A DNA stretch of 64,000 bases, taken from NCBI GenBank assembly GCA_021741155.1, contig JAIOYP010000008.1:42571-106570 (forward strand), in the 5' to 3' direction. Under the pieces are notes generated by a model. It saw nothing but the letters and a program-made list of their open reading frames with translations. It was not told the origin of the DNA and ran no database searches. The stretch is from Flavobacteriales bacterium. Its GTDB lineage: Bacteria > Bacteroidota > Bacteroidia > UBA10329. The first letter of the stretch is position 1. Each line of letters opens with the position of its first letter. Positions 41,810 through 50,693 of this stretch are shown one piece after another. Position numbers and translations under genes: made by a program.

Positions 41810-43605
41810 TGATCAAAAAACTAATCTCTCTATTTCTTACTGTTTGTTCCTTTTCATCCGCTTTTGCTCAAGCATCGGCCAATGATGACTGTTCAAAAGT
41901 TGCTGTGCTGCCGGTTGGAAGCAGTTATACCATGGTTGCTTATTCGGATTCGATGCCAATACAGGATCTCGGGATTGCAAGATCAACAGAAACGCTTCAT
42001 GACACGAAATCCTTAAATAGCTTATTCTCAATTGAAATTGAGATCTCAGATTCGTCAGAGGTCCCAGAAGGCATCCTCTCAATTGATGCTATTGATTATC
42101 TGTCGCCAGACACGGGTCATGTAATGATTCTCGGTCGTTTTGGAGAGCCTATCGTTCACATTTATGCCGAGGGAGATTTGGGCAATGTGGTACTGAACAG
42201 ATTTCGCCATGCTCAATGGTGGGAAAATCAGTCAATTTGGACTCTATCTAGTGCTGAGAATGACCCGACCCCAGTGATGTACGTTTTTTCGGAGGATCTG
42301 GAGAATTTTTACTCTTACGAACCCAAGGATACACTGGACGGACATGCTATTGAACTGACAGATGATGGCTTAATTGTGAATCTGATTATAGGTGTTGAGA
42401 ATGAAACATCTATGGGTCTTCCAACTATCTGGACAGAATGGAGCATAGATTATCAAAATAGTGAGTCTGAAACGATTCCCGTTAGGGATTACTATACGGC
42501 CCTAAGTACCGAGAACTACGTTGCTACTTCTGGTTTCGTAGGTAATCCTTCTCAATTTTATGACCCCCTGCATGGCAATAGTTTGGATTATGCAACGGCC
42601 AATGGACTAATCTATATTGGTGGCACAAATAGAACACCCGATGATCTATTGATCGTAAGAAAAGAGTTTGGCCTCTGGGTTCCTTATATTCATGGTGGGC
42701 CTCTGGGTCAATTTACCGGAGGGCTGGAAACAAAACCTTTCAAGGCTCACGATTTTAGATTCATTGAGGTAACAGATTCAACAGCTCTTGTTACTTTTTT
42801 CAGTAACGGAAATGGATGGTCTCCGGGAGGAGAACACGCTACAGGAAAGCTTGTGAAGCTGAACTTTACAGATATGACAGCCGAACTGATACATCAGTTC
42901 TCATTGCCCGGAGGTGTAAATTCCAATGCCATGGGTTCCTATGATGTACATACAAGGACCTTTAGCCCAGGATTGTGGAAGGAAGATGGCGAAACTTGGT
43001 CAAGGGCACTTGCCCTTACTTATGATTCCAGCGGGAATGAGGTACGTAGAATTTCAAGACCTCAAGGGTATGGTCATTCTTGTTATCAGGCAAACATATA
43101 TGGTCCAGAATCTGGAGCTCTAGAATCTTTACTTAGACCAACACTGGACGTTTCTTGCTCAACTGACGGGTCTCACATTCAGTTTCTTGCCGAAAAAAGT
43201 GGTCAATACAACAGCTTTACATTCTTCGTGAATGAAGAACAATGGCAAGGATCTGTTTCTGGCGGTAACATGATTGAGCTTCCAAGCTCTTTTATTGGGG
43301 AGGTAACGGTTATGAGCCATTTGGAGGTTCCTGCTTATGGTGCTTACGTGGATAAATATTCAGAATCTTTTCATGTAGATGAGAACCTATGCCCTGTTTT
43401 ACTTGGTGTTGATGAGGAACAAGAAAAGCCATTCAATTACTACGATGGCCTACTGATCTTCTCTGAAACAGCCAGTGGTGTAATACTCGATGAAAGTGGC
43501 AGAGTTGTTCTTCAATTTTCAGACAAAGAAATTACCATAGATAAGCTTCCTCGTGGAGTTTATACGGTTTATTCAGATGCCGGAAGCGGGATACTTGTTA
43601 GATAA
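41810..43605 (+). CDS. Arylsulfotransferase (ASST)-like secreted protein with T9SS-type tail
   Basis: MIKKLISLFLTVCSFSSAFAQ; DPLHGNSLDYATANGLIYIGG, KAHDFRFIEVTDSTALVTFFSNGNGWSPGGEHATGKLVKLNFTDMTAELIHQF..NAMGSYDVHTRTFSPGLW; tail LDESGRVVLQFSDKEITIDKLPRGVYTVYSDAGSGILVR; ATG at 41810. Confidence 0.6.
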
Positions 43606-43702
43606 GTGTGAACAATAGTTTAAGGAATTATCCAGGCCATTGATTTTTGGGGAATAAAACTCATTCCATATCAAACCTAATAGGAAGCGTAAATTGAACA
43701 GT

Positions 43703-43746
43703 GAAAGGAGTTGTAAGGCATAAATTAAGGTTGATTCAGTCGTAAA
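43703..43746. repeat. 44-bp direct repeat, copy 2
   Basis: Encodes (V)KGVVRHKLRLIQS* in frame, one mismatch to 41183-41226. Confidence 0.95.
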
Positions 43747-44012
43747 GTTCAGCTTTGGTATAGAAAGAAAATGGTCGCTAATTAGCCACCCTTTTTCGTT
43801 CGGTTTATATCAGAATCCTTAGCCGTTATCAACCGTCAGCTCGTAACTGCTCTTCATCATTGGGTTATCGTTCCTTGCCATGAGAAAGGGTTTCAGCGGA
43901 TTAATATCGGTATCCTCGGTGTTGGTCTCCTGTCCCGGATTCACCATGATTCCGGTGTTGCTGCCCCCATTCTCATTGTCGGACATAAATAGCATTAACC
44001 CAACCGTGCCCT

Positions 44013-44402
44013 TACTACGTCCAGTTTCTATGTGACGCCATACCACGTCCAGTGATCTTGTTTGCTGTGGTATGTCACGCCATACCACGTCCAGTGATCT
44101 TGTTTGCTGTGGTACGTCACGCCATACCACGTCCAGTGATCTTGTTTGCTGTGGTACGTCACGCCATACCACGTCCAGTGATCTTGTTTGCTGTGGTACG
44201 TCACGCCATACCACGTCCAGTGATCTTGTTTGCTGTGGTATGTCACGCCATACCACGTCCAGTGATCTTGTTTGCTGTGGTATGTCACGCCATACCACAT
44301 CCAGTGATCTTGTTTGCCGTAGTATGTCACGCCATACCAGATCCAGTAATCTTCTTTGCTGTAGTATGTCACGCCATACCACGACAAATGATCTTCTTGG
44401 GA
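44013..44402. repeat. 42-bp tandem array, eight full units (44047-44382) plus degenerate flanking part-units
   Basis: Unit GTCCAGTGATCTTGTTTGCTGTGGTATGTCACGCCATACCAC; each contains GTGGTAYG-TCACGC-CATACCAC hairpin. Confidence 0.97.
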
Positions 44403-44464
44403 GCAATGTGGCGTGACAGATGACAGCAAATAAACTTTTTAGGCACAGTTCGTCAAAAAACCCG

Positions 44465-44512
44465 TTAGCACGCCTTTAGCTTTTGCGTAACGCGTGCCCG
44501 TGATGCGACAAC
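44465..44512. repeat. ~48-bp dispersed repeat, copy 1
   Basis: TTAGCACGCCTTTAGCTTTTGCGTAACGCGTGCCCGTGATGCGACAAC. Confidence 0.85.
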
Positions 44513-44644
44513 GGCCTTTTCGTTATTTTCGTTAGGCAATGCAACAATCACAAACCGTCAGCTTACAATAAGTGTATTCGATTTTTGTTTTAAGGTCAAG
44601 GGGTCACAAACAAATTAATCTGGGTAATCATGTTAGTTCCAAAG

Positions 44645-45244
44645 ATGAATCTGGCAGAGATTCGCAAAGAGATAGACAAAGATTTTGAGATTGTGGTGCG
44701 CAAATCGCTCTTTGTGCTGAAGGATCTTAAAAAGAAGCATGCTCCCTTGCGCCAGAAACGGATCATAGAGGTGTACGACTACTTCTCAAAATTCAAGAAC
44801 AACTGGATATTCAAATGGGATGTAGATAAGAAGGTGACACTTCCCGTTTATCTGGTGTGGTATATTGGAGACCGCGGACTTACGGCCATTCAAGCATTTC
44901 CTAATGGCCCTAGCCTATTCTATTATACCTCCCATTATTTTAAGCGCTATAACGAGAGATTAAACCTAGAGATAAACGACCCGAAAAAGTTGCTCCACGT
45001 CTTTATGGAAAACCACTTGGCATATTCGTTTCAGTATCTCGAAGAAATTGCACCCGGAGTGTGGAAATTCTTTGCCTACACCAAAAACGGTGTGGCGCTG
45101 GGTACGTACATCCAAGCTCAGGACTGCTACAAAATGAACACGTTCATTACGCACGATATGCTGAAGGGCGATCAAAAGGAGATGGAGACATTTAAAAAGG
45201 CCGAGTTAGATAAATACCTCGCCACCTATCATAAACTGGATTAG
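44645..45244 (+). CDS. Hypothetical protein
   Basis: ~200 aa ORF from internal ATG (MNLAEIRKEIDKDFEIVVRKS); good coding composition. Confidence 0.7.
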   Translation: MNLAEIRKEIDKDFEIVVRKSLFVLKDLKKKHAPLRQKRIIEVYDYFSKFKNNWIFKWDVDKKVTLPVYLVWYIGDRGLTAIQAFPNGPSLFYYTSHYFKRYNERLNLEINDPKKLLHVFMENHLAYSFQYLEEIAPGVWKFFAYTKNGVALGTYIQAQDCYKMNTFITHDMLKGDQKEMETFKKAELDKYLATYHKLD

Positions 45245-45288
45245 TGCTCCTTTAGCTTTTGCCTAACGCGTGCCTGTGATGGGGCCGC
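45241..45288. repeat. ~48-bp dispersed repeat, copy 2
   Basis: TTAGTGCTCCTTTAGCTTTTGCCTAACGCGTGCCTGTGATGGGGCCGC. Confidence 0.8.
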
Positions 45289-45318
45289 GCAAGAGAACGT
45301 TCAAACCAATGATTGACT

Positions 45319-45326
45319 TATCTTTG
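45319..45326 (+). promoter_or_regulatory. -7 element TATCTTTG
   Basis: 5 nt before ATG 45332. Confidence 0.45.
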
Positions 45327-45331
45327 ATAAT

Positions 45332-45589
45332 ATGAAAGTCATACTCGATATCGATACCAACAGCAAGGACGCCATGGCCTTGCTTAACTATATCCGCTCG
45401 CTACAGTATGTGAGTATTCTGGAAGATGAACCAAACGAGTTGAGTTCAGAACAGAAAGCGGCCATAGAAAAGGGTTTGAAAAGTCTGGAAGATGGCCGTT
45501 TGACGCATGAGGAAGCAATGAGCTCTGCGCGATTACGCTTTCCCCATCTTTTTGAAAACCCCGATAGCCCGCGTTTAGCTTTTGCGTAA
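45332..45589 (+). CDS. Antitoxin-like small protein (RelB/VapB-like), no adjacent toxin
   Basis: LSSEQKAAIEKGLKSLEDGRLTHEEAMSSARLRFPHLF resembles antitoxin C-termini; tail SPRLAFA* comes from the repeat. Confidence 0.5.
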   Translation: MKVILDIDTNSKDAMALLNYIRSLQYVSILEDEPNELSSEQKAAIEKGLKSLEDGRLTHEEAMSSARLRFPHLFENPDSPRLAFA

Positions 45590-45611
45590 TGCGTGCCAAT
45601 GATGCGGCAAC
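45564..45611. repeat. ~48-bp dispersed repeat, copy 3
   Basis: ATAGCCCGCGTTTAGCTTTTGCGTAATGCGTGCCAATGATGCGGCAAC. Confidence 0.85.
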
Positions 45612-45669
45612 TTCCCCAGTTTCCCTGAATAACATCTCGCGATAACACCCTTATCCTATCTTAGCGCAT

Positions 45670-47439
45670 GTGTTAAAGAAGCTCATTCTTTCTAGTGCGG
45701 TGGTTATGCAATGCGTATTGGCTTCGGCTACTACCGCTACCGATAGTCTGCTGCAACTGATAGATAAGACTACGGGAGAAAAAGAACTGTCCATTCTGTA
45801 TTGCTCGCTGTCTAAGTCGTTGCAATATGCTAGTCCAGACAGCGCCATTGGCTACGCCAAGCGCGGGTTAGAAATAGCCAATGCGGCCAATTATAGTCTT
45901 GGAATAGCAGAAAGCGCTGCCACCTTGGGCGATATTTATGTGGTAAACAATCAGCTAGAAGAGGCGAAAAAGAGCTATTCAACGGCCGTTGAGTTTTTCG
46001 AGAAAACCGACCGCCTATTTGATGTGACTCAGATAAGTATGATCCTGGGCAACATTCATTTGGCTCAGAACGAATACTTGCCTGCGCTCAAACTCTATCA
46101 GCAATGCTTGGCCATATCAAAGGAGAATGATTTCTCCAAGCTCACGCCTCATCTCTACAACAACATTGGCGAACTGTATTTAGAAATTGAAGACAACGAA
46201 GCAGCAAAGGAGAATTTTGATCGTGCCTTTCGTCTATTTGAAGAGCAGGATGATCAGTATAATTTGGCGGTGTGCATGCTCAATCTGGCACGTATAGCCG
46301 ACATAAACGGCAACCGCCTAGAGGCGATAAAGGGATATTTAGATGCTATTCGCATTCTGTCTGCCATGAATAGTTGGCCCAATATTGCAAGCGCCTACAA
46401 TTCAATTGCCGACCTGTTTATAGCCGATGGCGATTGGAACAATGCCGACCAATACCTTACGCAGGCGCTGAATATTATTGAAAACAACAACAGCACGTTT
46501 GCGGGGCCATCGTCCATTTACAGCACCAAAATATTTAGCAATGTGGCCAAGTTGGCGCTGGAAAGGAAGGATGAGAAACGTGCCCTCTCCTTTGCCAAAC
46601 GCTCGCTGAGCTTATCAACCAGCAACCTCTATAAGGAGAGCATTCTAGAAAACTCGAAGCTGCTTATCCAAATTTATGAGCAAACAGGACAGCCCGATTC
46701 TGCACTGGTTCACTACAAAACAGCACTTAAATATGCCGAGGAAATTCAGAAGGAAGACAACATTAAAAAGATTACCCAGCTGCGAATGCAATATGAGTTT
46801 GATGCCATGTTGCAGCAGAAAAAGTTAGACGACATCAAGCGGGAGTCGTCACTCCGACAGCGCGAAATGCTGTACATCGGTATTCTGGTGGTGGTGATTT
46901 TCACCGTGCTACTGCTCATACTTCTTTATCGAAATCAGAAGACCAAAGCAGATCGGGCCATCCTCAAAAAAGAGAACTTGGAGTTGGAACGAAACAAGCT
47001 TAATCAGGCGCTCACGTACAAGAACAAGGAGCTGGCAACGAATATGATGTATCTGCTAGAAAAGAACGAGTTCATAACCACCATTGCGCGGAAATTGAGC
47101 GAGGCGAAGGATGCTTTTAACAAGAGCAATCAAGATGTTGTGCAGCGCATCATCAACGAGTTAAAACAGAACTCATCCAAAGGCATTTGGGAAGAGTTTG
47201 AGATGCGTTTTAAAGAAGTTCATTCGGATTTCTATGCTGCGCTCAACGAGAAATTCCCCGATCTAACTCCCAACGAGATTCGGATTTGCGCCTTCCTACG
47301 GTTGAATATGTCCACCAAGGAAATCTCAGCCATCACCCATCAATCGGTGAAGAGTATTGATATGGCGCGCTTCCGTTTACGTAAGAAAATGGACATCGAT
47401 AAAGATGAGAATCTCATCATTTTCTTAACTCAATTGTAG
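45670..47439 (+). CDS. TPR transcriptional regulator with TM segment and C-terminal LuxR-like HTH
   Basis: Signal, TPR repeats, TM MLYIGILVVVIFTVLLLILLY, LTPNEIRICAFLRLNMSTKEISAITHQSVKSIDMARFRLRKK; GTG start. Confidence 0.85.
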   Translation: MLKKLILSSAVVMQCVLASATTATDSLLQLIDKTTGEKELSILYCSLSKSLQYASPDSAIGYAKRGLEIANAANYSLGIAESAATLGDIYVVNNQLEEAKKSYSTAVEFFEKTDRLFDVTQISMILGNIHLAQNEYLPALKLYQQCLAISKENDFSKLTPHLYNNIGELYLEIEDNEAAKENFDRAFRLFEEQDDQYNLAVCMLNLARIADINGNRLEAIKGYLDAIRILSAMNSWPNIASAYNSIADLFIADGDWNNADQYLTQALNIIENNNSTFAGPSSIYSTKIFSNVAKLALERKDEKRALSFAKRSLSLSTSNLYKESILENSKLLIQIYEQTGQPDSALVHYKTALKYAEEIQKEDNIKKITQLRMQYEFDAMLQQKKLDDIKRESSLRQREMLYIGILVVVIFTVLLLILLYRNQKTKADRAILKKENLELERNKLNQALTYKNKELATNMMYLLEKNEFITTIARKLSEAKDAFNKSNQDVVQRIINELKQNSSKGIWEEFEMRFKEVHSDFYAALNEKFPDLTPNEIRICAFLRLNMSTKEISAITHQSVKSIDMARFRLRKKMDIDKDENLIIFLTQL

Positions 47440-47663
47440 TTTCTTCCTCGTTTTTTGCTGCAAATGGCATTATTCCTAATGCCAAATAAGGTCCGCGTAA
47501 ACGTACTGTAATCAGCAGCTTAGTTGTTTCTGTAGTAATCTTGTGACACCTGTTTCGGCCACTGTAGGGTTATAGTGACCCCAAAATTTTCTTCACCCCA
47601 AAAATTGCGCATACACTTGCTTAACGAAAACATCAGAAACCTGATTTTCGGAATAGTTAGACC

Positions 47664-47849
47664 ATGAAAGAGGTGAGTAAGAATAGTGGGAATGCCAACG
47701 AGCCAAATCCGGAGGATGTAATGGATCCGCAGGAAAAGGAGTTGCTAGAAAAGGAGCTTCAAGAGTTAATAGAGGAGGGGCAAACGAGAACGGAAGCCTA
47801 CATGAAACTCATTAAGGAAATTGAAAAACGAATTGAAAAACGAGATTAA
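47664..47849 (+). CDS. Small acidic hypothetical protein
   Basis: 61 aa ORF directly upstream of the repeat-rich T9SS gene. Confidence 0.45.
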   Translation: MKEVSKNSGNANEPNPEDVMDPQEKELLEKELQELIEEGQTRTEAYMKLIKEIEKRIEKRD

Positions 47850-47866
47850 CCAACCACAATAAAACA

Positions 47867-50623
47867 ATGAAAATGAATAGATTATTTACCTTTTGTTTAG
47901 CATCGCTTGTGGCGGTGACTACTGCCTTTGGGCAATCTACCGTGACGGTGAATGTGACGGATGGCGCAACGGCCATTGAGGGAGCTTCGGTTACCTTAAA
48001 TGCTACAATGGATGTCACCAATGCCAACGGAGACGTTGATTTTGCTGGCCTTGTTGATGGTTCGTATCCGTACACGGTTACAGCCAATTGTTTTGCGGAA
48101 GGCTCAGGAACGGTGGTTGTTTCTGGTGGTAATGTGACGGAAAACGTAACGTTGACGGCTTTAACCTCAGCAACGGTATTCTGGAATGTTGCTGAGACTT
48201 CTTCACCAAACTCATTCCCAGTAGCAGCAGCTTCTATCAGCATGACCGATGGAACGGATACTTACACATTGGCTTACGGAGGTTTCGACAACTTCATGTT
48301 TGATGTTCCTTTTGGAACGTACGATTACACCATCTCAACGGATTGTCATTCGGATGTAACCGGAACATTCACGGTTGATTGCGCGAACATCGATCCAAAT
48401 AACCCAGATCCAACAGTTGCCGTTTGGGAAGTGCAAGGTGCTGAACTTACTACAGCAATCGTATTCTGGAATGTTGCCGAGACGTCTTCACCTAACTCAT
48501 TTCCAGTAGCATCAGCTTCTATCAGCATGACTGATGGAACCGGCACATACACATTGGCTTACGGAGGTTTCGACAACTTCATGTTTGATGTTCCTTTCGG
48601 AACGTATGACTACACGATTTCAACGGATTGCCATTCGGATGTAACAGGAACATTCACGGTAGATTGCGCGAACATCGACCCAAACAACCCAGATCCAACA
48701 GTTGCCGTTTGGGAAGTGCAAGGAGAAGAACTCACTACAGCAATTGTATTCTGGAACGTGGCTGAAACTAGCAGTCCAAATTCATTCCCAGTAGCATCAG
48801 CTTCTATCAGCATGACCGATGGAACGGATACTTACACATTGGCTTACGGTGGATTCGACAACTTCATGTTTGATGTTCCTTTTGGAACGTACGATTACAC
48901 CATCTCAACGGATTGTCATTCAGATGTAACCGGAACCTTCACGGTTGATTGTGCGAACATCGACCCAAACAACCCAGATCCAACGGTTGCAGTTTGGGAA
49001 GTTCAAGGAGACGAACTTACTACAGCAACCGTATTCTGGAATGTGGCTGAAACTAGCAGTCCAAACTCATTCCCAGTATCAGCAGCCTCTATCAGTATGA
49101 CCGATGGAACGGACACCTACACATTGGCTTACAGTGGTTTCGACAACTTCATGTTTGAGGTGCCTTTCGGAACGTACGATTACACGATCTCAACCGATTG
49201 TCATTCTGATGTAACAGGAACATTCACGGTTGATTGTGCGAACATCGATCCAAACAATCCTGATCCAACAGTTGCAGTTTGGGAAGTGCAAGGAGATGAA
49301 CTTACTATGGCAACGGTATTCTGGAATGTGGCTGAAACTAGCAGTCCGAATTCATTTCCAGTATCAGCTGCTTCTATCAGCATGACTGACGGAACGGACA
49401 CCTACACACTGGCTTACAGCGGATTCGACAACTTCATGTTTGATGTTCCATTTGGAACGTACGATTACACGATTTCAACCGATTGTCATTCGGATGTAAC
49501 AGGAACATTCACGGTTGATTGTGCGAACATCGACCCAAACAACCCAGATCCAACGGTAGCAGTTTGGGAAGTTCAAGGAGACGAACTTACTACAGCAACT
49601 GTATTTTGGAATGTGGCTGAAACTAGCAGTCCGAATTCATTCCCAGTATCAGCTGCTTCTATCAGCATGACTGACGGAACGGACACCTACACACTGGCTT
49701 ACAGCGGATTCGACAACTTCATGTTTGAAGTTCCTTTCGGAACGTACGATTACACGATTTCAACCGATTGTCATTCGGATGTAACAGGAACATTCACGGT
49801 AGATTGTGCGAACATCGATCCAAACAACCCAGATCCAACAGTTGCCGTTTGGGAAGTTCAAGGAGATGAACTTACTATGGCAACTGTATTCTGGAATGTG
49901 GCCGAGACAGCTTCGCCAAACTCATTCCCAGTATCAGCAGCTTCTATCAGCATGACTGACGGAACGGACACTTACACATTGGCTTACGGTGGATTCGACA
50001 ACTTCATGTTTGAGGTGCCTTTCGGAACGTACGATTACACGATTTCTACCGATTGTCATTCGGATGTAACAGGAACATTCACGGTAGATTGCGCGAACAT
50101 CGACCCAAACAATCCAGACCCAACAGTTGCCGTTTGGGAAGTGCAAGGAGATGAGATTGTGATTGACGCTACTGTTTCTCAAGTAGATAACGTGTTAACT
50201 GCAAGTGTTTCTGGTCTTACCTACCAATGGGTTGATTGCGATAACTCAAACGAACCAATTTCAGGAGAAACCGGACAGAGCTACACTGCAGCTGTAAACG
50301 GAAACTATGCTGTCATCATTACAGATGGTAATTGTTCTGCAACGTCAGATTGTATCGGTGTTTCGGTTGGAATTAATGAGTTGCTGTCAGCTGAAGTTTC
50401 ATTGTTTCCAAATCCTGTACAAGAGGTGATGAACATTGGTCTAAGCGAAACATTGGAGAACGCTCAAATTGAAGTGGTAACCTTAACTGGAAAAGTGGTT
50501 TACAGCAACAATCACAGCGGAGATCAGATCAGAATTAATCTAGCTAAGCTTAGCGCTGGATTGTACATCCTTAACATTCGTTCGGATAAGGGCTATTTTA
50601 CTAAGCCAATTATCAAGCAATAA
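47867..50623 (+). CDS. T9SS-secreted protein with seven near-identical 95-aa repeats
   Basis: Signal peptide, N-terminal carboxypeptidase-regulatory-like module, seven repeats, tail VSLFPNPVQEVMNIGLSETLENAQIEVVTLTGKVVYSN..GLYILNIRSDKGYFTKPIIKQ. Confidence 0.92.
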   Translation: MKMNRLFTFCLASLVAVTTAFGQSTVTVNVTDGATAIEGASVTLNATMDVTNANGDVDFAGLVDGSYPYTVTANCFAEGSGTVVVSGGNVTENVTLTALTSATVFWNVAETSSPNSFPVAAASISMTDGTDTYTLAYGGFDNFMFDVPFGTYDYTISTDCHSDVTGTFTVDCANIDPNNPDPTVAVWEVQGAELTTAIVFWNVAETSSPNSFPVASASISMTDGTGTYTLAYGGFDNFMFDVPFGTYDYTISTDCHSDVTGTFTVDCANIDPNNPDPTVAVWEVQGEELTTAIVFWNVAETSSPNSFPVASASISMTDGTDTYTLAYGGFDNFMFDVPFGTYDYTISTDCHSDVTGTFTVDCANIDPNNPDPTVAVWEVQGDELTTATVFWNVAETSSPNSFPVSAASISMTDGTDTYTLAYSGFDNFMFEVPFGTYDYTISTDCHSDVTGTFTVDCANIDPNNPDPTVAVWEVQGDELTMATVFWNVAETSSPNSFPVSAASISMTDGTDTYTLAYSGFDNFMFDVPFGTYDYTISTDCHSDVTGTFTVDCANIDPNNPDPTVAVWEVQGDELTTATVFWNVAETSSPNSFPVSAASISMTDGTDTYTLAYSGFDNFMFEVPFGTYDYTISTDCHSDVTGTFTVDCANIDPNNPDPTVAVWEVQGDELTMATVFWNVAETASPNSFPVSAASISMTDGTDTYTLAYGGFDNFMFEVPFGTYDYTISTDCHSDVTGTFTVDCANIDPNNPDPTVAVWEVQGDEIVIDATVSQVDNVLTASVSGLTYQWVDCDNSNEPISGETGQSYTAAVNGNYAVIITDGNCSATSDCIGVSVGINELLSAEVSLFPNPVQEVMNIGLSETLENAQIEVVTLTGKVVYSNNHSGDQIRINLAKLSAGLYILNIRSDKGYFTKPIIKQ
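48173..50167. repeat. Seven tandem 285-bp coding repeats
   Basis: GTATTYTGG marker at 48176, 48461, 48746, 49031, 49316, 49601, 49886: exact 285-bp spacing. Confidence 0.97.
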
Positions 50624-50633
50624 ATTGACATAA

Positions 50634-50664
50634 AACGTGTGCTGCCTTTTCGGCAGCACACGTT
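50634..50664 (+). terminator. 13-bp perfect hairpin after the repeat protein gene
   Basis: AACGTGTGCTGCC-TTTTC-GGCAGCACACGTT. Confidence 0.75.
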
Positions 50665-50693
50665 ATTAATTTGAACTTTAAGCTTTCCTCATC

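Noticed and set aside
44047-44382. CRISPR array
   Set aside because: Units are contiguous 42-bp repeats with no unique spacers, and no cas genes are present.
43829-44568. AACCGTCAGCT on both sides of the 42-bp array as a target-site duplication
   Set aside because: Only 11 bp shared and not at clean boundaries; could be chance.
44465-45611. Integron cassette array with attC sites
   Set aside because: Copy 1 is followed by GTTAGGC (44531-44537) and copy 2 contains GCCTAAC (45261-45267), but no copy has a full paired attC architecture and no intI is visible.
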